Of a DNA stretch of 64,000 nt, positions 1-9,699 are shown piece after piece. The position numbers were made by a program, and so were the translations under genes. Every line of letters begins with the position of its first letter. Position 1 is the stretch's first letter. The notes below the pieces were generated by a model, which searched no databases, was not told where the DNA came from, and saw only the letters and a program-made list of their open reading frames with translations. Origin of the DNA: Neorickettsia risticii str. Illinois (lineage in GTDB: Bacteria > Pseudomonadota > Alphaproteobacteria > Rickettsiales > Anaplasmataceae); contig NC_013009.1 of assembly GCF_000022525.1 (NCBI RefSeq), forward strand, positions 558,001 to 622,000. The letters run 5' to 3'.

Positions 1-2
1 TT

Positions 3-191
3 GGAATAAAAAAGGACGCGGTCCCAGGAAGACTTAACGAAACTTGGGTTCGTATTGACAAGGAAGGAACTTACTACGGGCAGTGCTCTGAGCTGTGTGG
101 TATACTGCATGGGTTTATGCCTATAGCTGTGACTGCTGTAAGTAAGGAGGCATTTAAAGAATGGGTTACTCAAGCGAAAGATAGTTTTTAG
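3..191 (+). CDS. coxB: Cytochrome c oxidase subunit II, C-terminal end (partial)
   Basis: The reading frame enters at the window edge and ends with TAG at 189-191. It encodes the CuA-binding end of subunit II: the run [18 protein letters not shown] carries the two Cys, the His and the Met that bind the binuclear CuA centre. CuA accepts electrons from cytochrome c on the periplasmic side. About 62 residues are visible; the two N-terminal membrane helices lie outside the window. coxA follows after 28 bp on the same strand, so the two are almost certainly co-transcribed. Confidence 0.95.
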   Translation, partial: GIKKDAVPGRLNETWVRIDKEGTYYGQCSELCGILHGFMPIAVTAVSKEAFKEWVTQAKDSF

Positions 192-219
192 TTTTGGAGA
201 TTAGTTAAGGTTAATTATT

Positions 220-1779
220 ATGAATAAACATTCAGAGGTCCCTAGCGGCATAAGGCGTTGGCTTTTTTCAACGAATCACAAAGACATAGGTACTTTGTAC
301 ATTATTCTTTCCGTGGTTGGGGGAATTGTAGGTGGCCTTTTCTCGTTGATGCTACGTGCGCAACTTGCACACTTAGATGTCTTTATGGGTAACTATCAAC
401 TCTACAATGTATCTATAACTGCTCATGCGGCGGTTATGGTGTTCTTCATGCTTATGCCAGCACTCATAGCTGGATTTGGAAACTGGTTCGTTCCACTTAT
501 GATTGGAGCACCAGATATGTGTTTTCCGAGGCTCAATAACATCAGCTTTTGGATACTTTTCTTCTCTTTGGTGATTATCGTCATGTCTGCACTTATTGGC
601 GAAGGACCTGGTACAGGTTGGACATTCTATCCACCACTCTCAGGAATTCATTTTCACCCTGATGTATCCATTGATTTAGCAATTTTCGGTTTGCACCTGG
701 CTGGTATTTCATCCATTCTCGGGGCTATCAACTTTATTGCGACCATACTTAACATGCGTGCACCTGGCATGACATTGTTCAAGATGCCGCTTTTTGTGTG
801 GTCTATTTTTGTGACATCTATTCTTGTCCTCATAGTAATGCCGGTTCTAGCTGGTGCTCTTATGATGTTGCTTACCGACCGTAATTTAGGTACAGCTTTT
901 TTTGAAGTCGCAGGTGGTGGTGATCCGCTTCTTTTCCAACACTTGTTCTGGTTCTTTGGTCACCCTGAAGTTTATATTATTATCCTTCCTGCCTTTGGTA
1001 TTGTTAGTGAAGTTGTGTCTACTTTCTCGCAGAAGCCGGTTTTTGGTTACAAAGGTATGGTTGCTGCAATGGCGATAATTGGCATAATCGGTTGTTTCGT
1101 GTGGGCTCACCACATGTTTATTACTGGTATTAACTTTAATGCTCTTGCCTACTTCACCGTTGCAACAATGCTAGTTGGTGTTCCAACAGGCATAAAAGTC
1201 TTTAGTTGGATAGCAACGATGTGGGGTGGTTCTATAGATCTTAAAGCACCTATGCTCTTCGCTATAGGCTTTATGTTCTTGTTTGTGGTTGGCGGCGTTA
1301 CAGGTATTGCGCTCTCAAATTCTGCGCTAGATAAGGCTCTGCACGACACATACTATGTTGTTGGACATTTTCACTATGTGATGTCGATCGCAGCGCTTTT
1401 TGTTGTATACAGTGCTTTCTATTACTGGATTGGTAAAATTTCGGGGAGACAGTACAACGAGTGCTTTGCTAAAATCCATTTTTGGATCACGCTCATTAGC
1501 GTAAATATAACATTCTTACCACACCACTTTTTGGGCCTAGCAGGTATGCCAAGAAGAATACCTGACTATCCGGATGCATTCATTCCGTGGAACTATGTTT
1601 CTTCTTTTGGCTCGGTGCTTGCATTTGGATCGGCGTTATTTTTTGTGTTTATAGTTTTTCACACACTCTATAAAGGGAAAAAATGTGAAGCTAATCCTTG
1701 GGGTGGCAAAACTTTGGAATGGACTTTATCATCTCCTCCTCCGTTCCATTCGTTTGAAAAGCAACCAGTGGTAGAATAA
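220..1779 (+). CDS. coxA: Cytochrome c oxidase subunit I (aa3 type)
   Basis: This is the catalytic subunit of the terminal oxidase. It reduces O2 to water at the heme a3-CuB centre and pumps protons across the inner membrane. The 519 residues are full length with about 12 hydrophobic segments. Visible ligands are H69 (low-spin heme a), H248 with Y252 in FGHPEVYI (CuB and the His-Tyr crosslink), H297-H298 in WAHHMF (CuB), and H383/H385 in VGHFHYV (hemes a3 and a). The ATG at 220 has an AAGG about 9 bases upstream. It lies between coxB and the heme O synthase gene ctaB, the common alphaproteobacterial order. Confidence 0.98.
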   Translation: MNKHSEVPSGIRRWLFSTNHKDIGTLYIILSVVGGIVGGLFSLMLRAQLAHLDVFMGNYQLYNVSITAHAAVMVFFMLMPALIAGFGNWFVPLMIGAPDMCFPRLNNISFWILFFSLVIIVMSALIGEGPGTGWTFYPPLSGIHFHPDVSIDLAIFGLHLAGISSILGAINFIATILNMRAPGMTLFKMPLFVWSIFVTSILVLIVMPVLAGALMMLLTDRNLGTAFFEVAGGGDPLLFQHLFWFFGHPEVYIIILPAFGIVSEVVSTFSQKPVFGYKGMVAAMAIIGIIGCFVWAHHMFITGINFNALAYFTVATMLVGVPTGIKVFSWIATMWGGSIDLKAPMLFAIGFMFLFVVGGVTGIALSNSALDKALHDTYYVVGHFHYVMSIAALFVVYSAFYYWIGKISGRQYNECFAKIHFWITLISVNITFLPHHFLGLAGMPRRIPDYPDAFIPWNYVSSFGSVLAFGSALFFVFIVFHTLYKGKKCEANPWGGKTLEWTLSSPPPFHSFEKQPVVE

Positions 1780-1788
1780 CATTGTAAG

Positions 1789-2697
1789 GTGTTTCAGATT
1801 CTATCCAAGACTGATTGGCTGACCGTGAGGGCGTATTTCGCCCTCCTAAAGCCTCGCGTTGTCAGTTTGGTCACTTTTACAGCAGTGACCGGTGCTGTGC
1901 TTGCATATTTTTCCGGGTATCATGCACCTTTTTTTTCAGTATTTACTGCTATTTTTTGCATTGCTGTAGGTTCTGGCGCAGCCGGTGCACTGAATATGTA
2001 TTATGATCGTGACATAGACGCGATCATGAGCCGTACCAGCAAAAGGCCTATCCCACAAGGAAAAATCTCACCAGAAGCAGCATTGGTCTTCGGGCTAGTG
2101 CTTTTTGCCTTGTCTGTGCTACTAATGGAATTGGCAGTGAACCACTTATCCGCAGTTCTGTTATCTGTAGCGGTATTCTACTACTCTGTGATTTACACGA
2201 TCTGTCTAAAAAGAAGTACACCTCAAAATATTGTCGTAGGAGGTGGCGCCGGAGCATTTCCGCCAATGATCGGATGGGCAGCTGTGGCTAATCATATAGG
2301 CGTGGAAAGTTTAGTTCTTTTTCTGATAATATTCCTCTGGACTCCCCCGCATTTCTGGGCATTAGCATTAAAAAACTCAGGGGAATATGAAGCTGCTGGA
2401 ATCCCTATGTTGCCAGTTACTTCTGGAGTCAAGGCAACAAAAATGCAGATATTATGTTATTCTGTCCTCCTGTTTATAACTTCAATTCTACCGTACCTCC
2501 TAAGGTTCTCTGGTGTAACCTATATGATCGTAGCCTTCATACTTGGATTTGTCTTTTTGTATTATGCAATTAATGTTTATCTAGACGAGAAGAAATGTAT
2601 GAAGTTATTCTATTATTCCGTGTTATACTTGTTCCTGCTTTTTGGAACGTTAATTCTTGATGCAGCTTTGTCCACGGCATTGGGTATGGTTATTTAA
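1789..2697 (+). CDS. ctaB: Protoheme IX farnesyltransferase (heme O synthase)
   Basis: This integral membrane UbiA-family prenyltransferase adds a farnesyl group to heme b to make heme O, the precursor of the heme a needed by the upstream CoxA. The 302 residues contain about nine hydrophobic segments. The first Asp-rich motif is [12 protein letters not shown], followed by [10 protein letters not shown], which is typical of the COX10/CtaB family. The start is GTG at 1789, 9 bp after the coxA stop, with no in-frame ATG at a better place. The tight spacing implies translation from a coxBA-ctaB message. Confidence 0.95.
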   Translation: MFQILSKTDWLTVRAYFALLKPRVVSLVTFTAVTGAVLAYFSGYHAPFFSVFTAIFCIAVGSGAAGALNMYYDRDIDAIMSRTSKRPIPQGKISPEAALVFGLVLFALSVLLMELAVNHLSAVLLSVAVFYYSVIYTICLKRSTPQNIVVGGGAGAFPPMIGWAAVANHIGVESLVLFLIIFLWTPPHFWALALKNSGEYEAAGIPMLPVTSGVKATKMQILCYSVLLFITSILPYLLRFSGVTYMIVAFILGFVFLYYAINVYLDEKKCMKLFYYSVLYLFLLFGTLILDAALSTALGMVI

Positions 2698-2711
2698 TTT
2701 TCTGTAGACAG

Positions 2712-3233
2712 ATGGTAGATAAAAAGAGAAGAGATTTCATAGTTACAACTACGGTTGCCTTTGGTGCCGGTGGTGCTATTGCTGCTACCTGGCCCTTGTT
2801 GAAGTCGTTTGGTCCCTCTGCGGATGTACTTGCGACGGCAACAAGAGAAGTAGATATAAGCAATGTGGGAGCTGGTCAGAGTGTTAAAGTTTTATGGCAG
2901 GGAAAACCCGTCTACATAAGAAACAGAACAGAAGAAGAGATAAAAATGGCGCGAAACGCTGATCTTACTTCTCTTAAAGATCCTGAACGCGACGCTGTAC
3001 GTGTAAAACCAAACAAGGAGAACTGGCTTGTGGTGGTCGGTGTATGCACGCACCTTGGGTGTGTGCCACTTAGTAATACTGATGGTACTTTCTTCTGTCC
3101 TTGCCACGGATCGCACTATGATACTTCTGGCAGGGTTGTTTCCGGCCCGGCACCAACTAATCTTGTTGTGCCGGATTATTATTTCGTCAACGATACAACA
3201 GTCATAGTAGGAGCAAAAGAAAAAAATGTCTGA
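2712..3233 (+). CDS. petA: Ubiquinol-cytochrome c reductase, Rieske iron-sulfur subunit
   Basis: This is the Rieske protein of the bc1 complex (complex III), which takes one electron from ubiquinol at the Qo site and passes it to cytochrome c1. In the 173 residues the 2Fe-2S ligands are clear: C112 and H114 in CTHLGC, and C129, C131 and H132 in CPCHGSH. C117 and C131 would form the family disulfide. The N-terminus has a twin-arginine-like KKRRDFI followed by one hydrophobic anchor (about residues 11-30), as expected for Tat-inserted Rieske proteins. Its 3' end overlaps petB by 8 bp. Confidence 0.97.
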   Translation: MVDKKRRDFIVTTTVAFGAGGAIAATWPLLKSFGPSADVLATATREVDISNVGAGQSVKVLWQGKPVYIRNRTEEEIKMARNADLTSLKDPERDAVRVKPNKENWLVVVGVCTHLGCVPLSNTDGTFFCPCHGSHYDTSGRVVSGPAPTNLVVPDYYFVNDTTVIVGAKEKNV

Positions 3234-4458
3234 TACTGAAGGTACTCTAAAGGGGAATTCTGGTGTTGTAGGATGGATAGAACATAGGTTACCCATCTTC
3301 TCGTTTTTAAAGGGGTTTCTTGTCGATTACAGAGCACCAAAGAACCTGAATATTTTTTGGAATTTCGGTATATTGGCCGCTCTTTCATTGGGAATTCAGC
3401 TTGTGACAGGAATATTTCTAGCTATGCATTACGATCCAAATGCTGCTAATGCATTTGCGAGTGTGGAGCATATAACTAGGGATGTTAATTTTGGATGGCT
3501 ACTTAGATACTCACACCAGGTTGGAGCATCGATGTTTTTCGCTGTGGTATATATTCATATCTTCAGGGGACTGTATTATGGCTCATACAAAAACCCGCGC
3601 GAACTATTATGGATAATCGGAGTCATAATATACTTATGCATGATGGCCACTGGCTTCCTTGGATACGTCCTCCCATGGGGGCAAATGAGTTTTTGGGGGG
3701 CAACCGTGATAACTAACTTCTTTTCAGCGATCCCTGTTTTTGGTGAGTCAATAGTGCAGTGGATTTGGGGTGGGTTTGCTGTGGGAAATCCTACCTTGAA
3801 TAAGTTTTTTGCCTTACATTACCTTTTTCCGTTCATCATAGTTGCACTGGCGTGTCTGCACATGATCGCATTACACAAGTTTGGTTCGAATAATCCATCT
3901 GGGATAGAAGTAGCGTCTACAAGAGAAACCGTACCTTTTCATCCGTATTACACTGCAAAGGACTTTGTGACAGTTGTGCTGTTTTTCCTTGTATTTTCAG
4001 GGTTTGTATTTTTTGCACCTGACTATTTAGGGCACCCGGATAATTTTATTGAGGCGGACCCATTGGTTACACCAAGTCATATAGTGCCGGAATGGTATTT
4101 TCTTCCTTTTTATGCAATCTTACGTGCAATTCCAAGTAAACTTGGAGGAGTGGTAGCATTGCTTTCCTCAGTTCTAATACTAATAGCAGTACCATGGTTA
4201 GATACTTCAAAAGTTAAAAGTGGTAGGTACCGTCCGCTTTTTAAAAAGTTCTTTTTTGTCTTCTTAGTGAATTTTCTATTTTTGCTTTGGTTAGGAGGTA
4301 GAGAAGCTGTGGAACCGTACATAAGTATGAGTAGAGTGGCGACGTTATACTACTTCGGTTATTTCATGGTTGTGCTGCCTATATTAGGAAAGCTTGAGAA
4401 AACACTGCCGCTGCCACAAAGTATTGAGGAAAGCATCAAGGAGAGCGACGAAAAGTAG
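3226..4458 (+). CDS. petB: Ubiquinol-cytochrome c reductase, cytochrome b subunit
   Basis: This membrane core of complex III carries hemes bL and bH and both quinone sites. It has 410 residues with about 8-9 hydrophobic helices. The four axial His residues sit in the expected pairs, H97/H111 and H198/H212, with 13 residues between ligands on each helix. The Qo-site PEWY motif is present in [17 protein letters not shown]. The start overlaps the end of petA by 8 bp and has a GGAG about 12 bases upstream inside petA, consistent with coupled translation in petABC. Confidence 0.97.
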   Translation: MSDTEGTLKGNSGVVGWIEHRLPIFSFLKGFLVDYRAPKNLNIFWNFGILAALSLGIQLVTGIFLAMHYDPNAANAFASVEHITRDVNFGWLLRYSHQVGASMFFAVVYIHIFRGLYYGSYKNPRELLWIIGVIIYLCMMATGFLGYVLPWGQMSFWGATVITNFFSAIPVFGESIVQWIWGGFAVGNPTLNKFFALHYLFPFIIVALACLHMIALHKFGSNNPSGIEVASTRETVPFHPYYTAKDFVTVVLFFLVFSGFVFFAPDYLGHPDNFIEADPLVTPSHIVPEWYFLPFYAILRAIPSKLGGVVALLSSVLILIAVPWLDTSKVKSGRYRPLFKKFFFVFLVNFLFLLWLGGREAVEPYISMSRVATLYYFGYFMVVLPILGKLEKTLPLPQSIEESIKESDEK

Positions 4459-4469
4459 GTCTATTAGAT

Positions 4470-5240
4470 ATGAAAAAATATTTTTTTATTGCTCTTTTGC
4501 TTTGCCAAGTTTCTGCACTTGCGAATGAGGGAAATTTTGAACCAAAAGAACCACTCAAAATGCCTTGGTCGTTTGAAGGACCGCTTGGTACCTTTGATAA
4601 ACAGGCTATAAGGCGTGGTCTGAAAGTATATCAACAGGTTTGTGCAGCTTGCCACTCACTTAATAGAATATCGTTCCGTCACCTTCTGGGTGCTGGTTTT
4701 TCTCTTGAAGAGGCCAAGTCAATAGCATCGGAGTATCAAGTAAAGGATGGTCCTAATGATGATGGTGAGTATTATGAACGTCCGGGTGCGCTTTCGGACT
4801 ATTTTGTTCCTCCTTATGCGAACAGAAAGGCAGCGGAAGCAGCAAATAATGGCGCTTATCCACCGGATTTGTCTCTAATTGCACGTGGTAGGATGGGTGG
4901 AGCGAGTTACTTGTATTCTCTTTTGATTGGATTCACAGACGAGGAAGCACCTGAAGGTTTGTACAGTAATCCGTACTTTTCCACTGGTAAAATTGCTATG
5001 GCACCACCTCTGTCTGAAGATATCGTGTCCTACGAGGACGGCACTCCAGCTACGGTTGAACAAATGGCTTTTGACGTAGTTAATTTTCTTCAGTGGGCAT
5101 CCGAATACGAGATGGAATACCGCAAGAGACTTGGATTGAAAGTGATGGGATTTCTTTCGATATTACTAGTACTCTCATGGGTTTCAAACAAGCGCATTTG
5201 GAAAGATATTAAGCAGGTGAGTAATGAAGACGCATCCTGA
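4470..5240 (+). CDS. petC: Cytochrome c1 of the bc1 complex
   Basis: This membrane-anchored c-type cytochrome takes electrons from the Rieske protein and hands them to soluble cytochrome c. Residues 1-19 form a Sec signal peptide (KKYFFIALLLCQVSALA). The heme-attachment motif is C58-A-A-C61-H62, and a Met ligand is likely in KIAMAPPL near residue 173. One hydrophobic helix near the C-terminus (VMGFLSILLVLSWV) anchors the protein. It starts 11 bp after petB and is the last gene of the petABC set. A 22-codon reading frame overlaps its 3' end (see the separate entry). Confidence 0.96.
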   Translation: MKKYFFIALLLCQVSALANEGNFEPKEPLKMPWSFEGPLGTFDKQAIRRGLKVYQQVCAACHSLNRISFRHLLGAGFSLEEAKSIASEYQVKDGPNDDGEYYERPGALSDYFVPPYANRKAAEAANNGAYPPDLSLIARGRMGGASYLYSLLIGFTDEEAPEGLYSNPYFSTGKIAMAPPLSEDIVSYEDGTPATVEQMAFDVVNFLQWASEYEMEYRKRLGLKVMGFLSILLVLSWVSNKRIWKDIKQVSNEDAS

Positions 5241-5292
5241 ATGGATTTCTTGTATTATAATAGCTGGGTTGTTGTCGCTTTTATTATATTAA
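5224..5292 (+). CDS. Possible 22-residue membrane peptide between petC and secD
   Basis: An ATG at 5224 inside the end of petC opens a 22-codon frame that ends with TAA just before the secD start at 5297. The peptide has a short polar head (MKTHPEWIS) followed by an almost wholly hydrophobic tail (CIIIAGLLSLLLY). That would be a one-helix membrane peptide, with overlap at its start and 4 bp to secD. Tiny one-helix subunits accompany several respiratory complexes, but I recognise no family here. It may equally be a chance frame in a short spacer. Confidence 0.25.
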   Translation: MKTHPEWISCIIIAGLLSLLLY

Positions 5293-5296
5293 TCCG

Positions 5297-6805
5297 ATGC
5301 GTTCGTTGCGCGTAAAATGTTTCCTTCTATTGTTTCTTTTTCTGATTTCTGCATTCGTTGTTTGGGGTAATTTTTCTTCTGGGCCAAATAAAAAAATCAA
5401 TCTTGGATTAGACTTGCGTGGAGGTGTGAGTATTACGATGTCTATAAATCGTAACGGATACATTCACGAAAAACTGCGCAGGCTTGTTTCTGAAATCTTG
5501 GAATTTGCAAAAGAAAAAGGTATTAAAATCAAAAAAATTGGAATTGATGAGTCAAATCAAATAATTTCGATTTCTCTTGAACACTCAAAAGAAAACAATA
5601 TCGCGGTTATAAGAGATTTTTTCAAAACTTCCGGTGAAATAGTGTTTGATAACATCGATCAGAAACGTGCATATATGCAACTTTCGTACTCCGAGCGCTA
5701 CCTTAACGAAATAAATAAGAAATTGCTTGAAGATTCTATAACTAATCTTAGAAGACGTGTAGATGAGTTTGGTGTAAGAGAAACATTGATTTATTCGCTC
5801 GGTGGGGACCGTATTGCAATAGAAGTCCCGGGTCTGCATGATCCAGAAGAGTTAGTGACGTTACTTGGTAAAACAGCGAAGCTGAGTTTCCATATTGTTG
5901 TAAATGACACTGCAACTATCCTGGGTAAATTCTTCCTGAAAGATAAATTTGGCAGGAACCTACCACTTGAAAGGACACCCTCTCTTACCGGGGATCTCCT
6001 GGACGACGCTAGCGTCGCATTTAGTCAAAGGGGTGTACCAGTAGTGCGATTCAAATTCAATGCTTATGGCACAAAAAAACTAGAGCAACTATCAAAGGCT
6101 AATGTAGGAAGAGCGATGGCAATAGTACTGGATGATCTCATTTTGACTGCACCAGTGATCCGTGACCCAATCATTAATGGCCGTGGTGAAATATCCGGCA
6201 ATTTCGATGTTAAGGAAGCAAAAGAACTTGCACTACTACTCAAGTCTGGTTCTTTACCTGCAGAACTTACGGTAATAGAACAGAGAGCCATTGGACCTTC
6301 ACTGGGCGCAGAGGCAATACTTTTGGGGAAAAGGGCTAGCCTCCTTGCGATGTTATTAGTAGTAACATTCATGTTATTTGCGTACGGGTGGTATGGAGTA
6401 GCTGCAACTATAGCATTAATAGTAAATCTGACACTACTGGTGGCGAGCTTGACATTACTCGAAGCAACGCTCACTCTTCCAGGGATTGCCGGGTTGATAC
6501 TGACAATAGGCATGGCAGTCGATGCAAATGTACTTATTTTTGAGCGTATGCGGGAAGAATTCAAAAGGACAGGTGTCCTGAGAAATTCATTAATAAATGG
6601 CTTTGAGCATGCAAAGGCAACAATTTTTGACGCAAATATTACCACAATACTTGCTGCAGTTATGATGATTTTCATTGGTTCTGGTCCAATCAGAAGCTTT
6701 GCCGTTACACTTTCGCTTGGGATCATCACTTCAGTTTTTTCATCAATTTTCGTGACAAGAGTATTATTGGAAGCATTTGTGTTATCCAAGAAACCGTCTA
6801 AGTAG
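5297..6805 (+). CDS. secD: Protein translocase subunit SecD
   Basis: SecD works with SecF at the SecYEG channel and uses the proton gradient to help pull exported proteins into the periplasm. The 502 residues show one N-terminal helix, the conserved LGLDLRGGVSITM, a large periplasmic region with NLRRRVDEFGV and IAIEVPGL, and then about five helices from residue 345 on. The RND signature GMAVDANVLIFERMREE lies between helices. The length is typical of alphaproteobacterial SecD that is not fused to SecF. It follows petC by 56 bp on the same strand and may share its transcript. Confidence 0.95.
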   Translation: MRSLRVKCFLLLFLFLISAFVVWGNFSSGPNKKINLGLDLRGGVSITMSINRNGYIHEKLRRLVSEILEFAKEKGIKIKKIGIDESNQIISISLEHSKENNIAVIRDFFKTSGEIVFDNIDQKRAYMQLSYSERYLNEINKKLLEDSITNLRRRVDEFGVRETLIYSLGGDRIAIEVPGLHDPEELVTLLGKTAKLSFHIVVNDTATILGKFFLKDKFGRNLPLERTPSLTGDLLDDASVAFSQRGVPVVRFKFNAYGTKKLEQLSKANVGRAMAIVLDDLILTAPVIRDPIINGRGEISGNFDVKEAKELALLLKSGSLPAELTVIEQRAIGPSLGAEAILLGKRASLLAMLLVVTFMLFAYGWYGVAATIALIVNLTLLVASLTLLEATLTLPGIAGLILTIGMAVDANVLIFERMREEFKRTGVLRNSLINGFEHAKATIFDANITTILAAVMMIFIGSGPIRSFAVTLSLGIITSVFSSIFVTRVLLEAFVLSKKPSK

Positions 6806-7088
6806 GATCTTAGTTGCCCATGCCATAGCGATTCTCTCGAGATTATGATCGCGGACTTCTTATGAGGCCATTTGATTTTCATCAGTAACGACCCATCTTT
6901 TTATAAGCAGTAGGAAAGTCGCGACAGTCTCTTGATCGGATGTGTGTACTTTCCTAACAGAAGAATTCTAGGTATCTAGCATTGTACTAAAGAGAATCGA
7001 ACCGTACCTCGACTTTCGTCCACGCAATACGCATAAAAGAATTCTAGAAGTTTAAAATTCCCAACAACCTAGGGGATAAGAGCACACT

Positions 7089-7781
7089 TTATTTTTTGTG
7101 CATAGCAAGACCTACATAGTTCATTGAAACATCACTGCCTAAGCTCCAAGAGTCGGATAGAACACAATAAGCTAGACCCCTGATACCTCTTATTTCTAAA
7201 CCAGAACAGGCAAAAAATTTGTTCAACACGGAAGGACGTAAAAATTTTTTCCAGGAATGAGTATGCTTAGGAACAATTCCAAGGATATATTCTGCTGTAA
7301 GAATACCAAGTAAAAAGGATTTCACGGTTTTATTCAGCGTAGAAAAAAAGATTTTTCCTCCTGGGAGCAAGATTTCTGCACAAAAATGTATAAATTCCTT
7401 GAGATTATCAATATGCTCTACTACTTCCATGATACATATCAGATCAAATTTACTATTGTTATTTTGCTTCACATAATCCTCTAACGACGTAGCAAAATAT
7501 TTTACTTCACCTCGACCATGATTCGCTGCAACATTTATGCTCTTGCTACACGGATCTATTGCCGTCACAATTCCTCCAAGGCTTGCTAAGTCTTCAGAGA
7601 GAAGTCCCCCCCCACAACCTATATCGAGTATTTTCTTCCCTACTATATCTCCATAGCCCAGTATGTATCGCACTCGCACTTTATTCATTTTGTGAAGCAT
7701 CGCGAAACTGCCATTAGCAATGTGCCACTCATCAGCAAGAGCTGCAAACTTTTCCATTTCCTTTTTATTTACAGTCGTCAT
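7089..7781 (-). CDS. ubiG: Ubiquinone biosynthesis O-methyltransferase
   Basis: UbiG carries out the two O-methylations of ubiquinone synthesis using S-adenosylmethionine. The 230-residue class I methyltransferase shows motif I as KILDIGCGGGLLSEDLA, an acidic motif II at AIDPC, the EVVEHI stretch, and the UbiG-type end with LAYCVLSDSW and NYVGLAMHKK. In the coding strand the GCGGG codons form a run of eight G (positions 7607-7614 as C on the + strand), yet the frame is intact. It stands alone between secD and the tRNA-Arg gene. It would supply the quinone used by the respiratory genes in this window. Confidence 0.93.
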   Translation of the reverse strand: MTTVNKKEMEKFAALADEWHIANGSFAMLHKMNKVRVRYILGYGDIVGKKILDIGCGGGLLSEDLASLGGIVTAIDPCSKSINVAANHGRGEVKYFATSLEDYVKQNNNSKFDLICIMEVVEHIDNLKEFIHFCAEILLPGGKIFFSTLNKTVKSFLLGILTAEYILGIVPKHTHSWKKFLRPSVLNKFFACSGLEIRGIRGLAYCVLSDSWSLGSDVSMNYVGLAMHKK

Positions 7782-7975
7782 TTATTCACAGGACCCCTCT
7801 TCCTCCTTAAATTGGCACTTAAGCTTAACAATAAAGATAACCCATGCCCTTCTCTACCCAAAGAATTAACAAAACACTCTGTTCTATCTAAATAGATTAT
7901 GGAGCAAAAACAATAACTGCAATGCCTCTCTTCCAAGTTTTACAAAGTGTAAGTTTCCTTTATACTTTAGGCTTG

Positions 7976-8052
7976 GGTCCCGTAGCTCAGTAGGATAGAG
8001 CAACAGATTCCTAATCTGTGTGTCGTGTGTTCGAATCGCACCGGGATCACCA
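7976..8052 (+). tRNA. tRNA-Arg (anticodon CCT)
   Basis: A full cloverleaf can be drawn by eye. The acceptor stem is GGTCCCG with CGGGATC, the D-arm carries TAGCTCAGTAGGATAGAGCA, and the anticodon arm is ACAGA-TTCCTAA-TCTGT with anticodon CCT. The T-arm is GTGTG-TTCGAAT-CGCAC, and the discriminator A is followed by an encoded CCA. Anticodon CCT reads the Arg codon AGG. No other tRNA was found in the window. Confidence 0.97.
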
Positions 8053-8347
8053 GTGTAGTTACTTTTCAGACAGGGTTCTGCCTTACCCACATTAAGGGGT
8101 CGTGTTGTTTATACCTATTTGACTTTGCTGAGTCCGCGCTTACGCACGTACTGACGAGAGTGGTTCTACGACTTGCTTGCCTCGGTCAATCTTTTCATTT
8201 CGCTTAGACTTTCACTACCAATCTTGCTCAATTCTCACTACAACTACGCGTCCAGGATCTCCATATACAATCCTCTAGTAATGAATAAGGGATTTTCCCC
8301 ACAAATATAATGGTAGGAAATCCATCCTAACCTAAACAACAGGTCTT

Positions 8348-9283
8348 TTAGTACTCAAAAATTGTTACACCATAGGTAAATCCAGCACCCATCGCTGCAA
8401 AAAGTATCTTAGCACCCTTTCTTATCGACCCCTGAGAATCCATATAAGCTAGTGTAATTGGTATGGATGCAGCAGAAGTGTTTGCATAACGATCCACAGT
8501 GACAATAACTTTAGAGCGATCTATCCCTATCTTCTCACCTATCAGTTCTATAATTCTTATATTTGCCTGGTGCATTATAAAGTAGTCTAGTTCTTCAACA
8601 CTAATACCGGTTGTTTTGAGCGCCTCACCTATGGCAAGAGTCAATCTTTTGACGGCTGCTTCAAACACACTTCGACCATCCATTTTAAGCGTTCCACCCA
8701 CCTCTGCTAAGAGTGCCTCTCCAAGGGAAGAATCACAAGCCATGTGTTCGTATAAGATCCCACCCGATTCACCAGCAGAAAGCAATACGGCACCTGCACC
8801 ATCACCAAAGAGAACACAAGTATTTCGATCATTCCAATCAATAATTGTGGACATCGCTTCTGCTCCAACTAAAAGTACTGTAGAAACTTTCCCAGACGCG
8901 ATCATTGCATCAACAATTGAGAGGGCATATAGAAATCCAGTACACGCAGCATTGACATCAAACGACAGGATGTGTCTCTCTATGCCTAATCTTGCCTGCA
9001 ACATATTTGCAACTGCAGGTAACCTTTTATTAGCAGTACAAGTCGCGACAACGATCGCATCAACGTCTTTTTGAGAAAAATGCATTACCTTTTCAAGACA
9101 GTCCAAAGACGCTCTAAAGGCAAGCTCACACACGTCCTCTTCCTCGGCTATATACCTGGTTTTAATCCCTGTACGCTTGAGAATCCATTCATCAGATGTA
9201 TCAACCAACTTCTCAAGATCAAAATTAGTAAGCACTTTTTTTGGTAGATAGCAACCAAAACCCAAGAAATTAGTTTTCTTCAT
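8348..9283 (-). CDS. fabH: 3-oxoacyl-ACP synthase III
   Basis: FabH starts type II fatty acid synthesis by condensing acetyl-CoA with malonyl-ACP. The 311 residues carry the Cys-His-Asn triad: C114 in NAACTGF, His in IMHQANIRI near residue 238, and Asn in YANTSAASIP near 268. The C-terminal GAGFTYGVTIFEY is typical. It lies downstream of rpmF and plsX on the same strand, the usual rpmF-plsX-fabH order. Here, however, about 416 bp separate it from plsX, so it may have its own promoter. The initiation codon is ATG at 9283. Confidence 0.95.
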   Translation of the reverse strand: MKKTNFLGFGCYLPKKVLTNFDLEKLVDTSDEWILKRTGIKTRYIAEEEDVCELAFRASLDCLEKVMHFSQKDVDAIVVATCTANKRLPAVANMLQARLGIERHILSFDVNAACTGFLYALSIVDAMIASGKVSTVLLVGAEAMSTIIDWNDRNTCVLFGDGAGAVLLSAGESGGILYEHMACDSSLGEALLAEVGGTLKMDGRSVFEAAVKRLTLAIGEALKTTGISVEELDYFIMHQANIRIIELIGEKIGIDRSKVIVTVDRYANTSAASIPITLAYMDSQGSIRKGAKILFAAMGAGFTYGVTIFEY

Positions 9284-9699
9284 TATAATCCTGTGTGAAA
9301 TTCCGTGAACACATGTAAAATACTACTTCTCTTCCAGAGGCGAATAAAATTTACAATAAGGTGCAAAAAAGTGCACGTCTAACTCAGTAAAAACAACATA
9401 TCGCGAGTATAAAAAGACGTACAGATACAGCAAATCCCTTTCTTGCAACCCTTGTTCGATAGAGTGAGATTCGCATTCTCCCCTGCTACCTCTTTCTAAA
9501 GAGTACACCTACTTATCGTTAGGTTTAACAAACATTGTAGAAGCTTTGCCCACATGAATCACGCAAAAGCTCATAGAATACACACTACCAATAGGACTTC
9601 AAATTTAAACACAGACCCCACCCAACACACATTCCGCACCCTTTTACAACGAGATCCGATGTAAGCTACTAGAGTGAAACCGAAAGCAAATGGGACTTT
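9284..9699. other. Long spacer between plsX and fabH
   Basis: This 416-bp stretch holds no gene I can support. A 61-codon minus-strand frame (9323-9508) starts with GTG and has no recognisable domain. A short hairpin, GTGCA-aaaaag-TGCAC, sits at about 9361-9377. No tRNA or conserved small-RNA core was seen. It probably contains the fabH promoter, reading leftward. Confidence 0.4.

Noticed and set aside
6064-6882. 272-residue minus-strand frame inside secD
   Set aside because: It is antisense to the conserved C-terminal half of secD, with a low-complexity Ser/Ala/Ile composition typical of shadows.
6880-6960. AGGAAAGTCGCGAC resembling the RNase P RNA core
   Set aside because: The wider conserved core and the closing 3' region are missing, and the spacer is too short for the full RNA.
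6990-7020. Possible T-arm GGTTCGATTC on the minus strand
   Set aside because: The flanking bases do not pair as a 5-bp stem and no anticodon or acceptor arm follows.
7607-7614. G8 tract in ubiG as a phase switch
   Set aside because: The tract encodes the invariant Gly residues of the SAM-binding motif, the frame is intact, and switching an essential quinone gene makes little sense.
7884-8090. Minus-strand frame with GDPGAIRTHDTQIRNLLL
   Set aside because: This is the well-known false protein made by reading a tRNA gene on its opposite strand; it covers the tRNA-Arg at 7976-8052.
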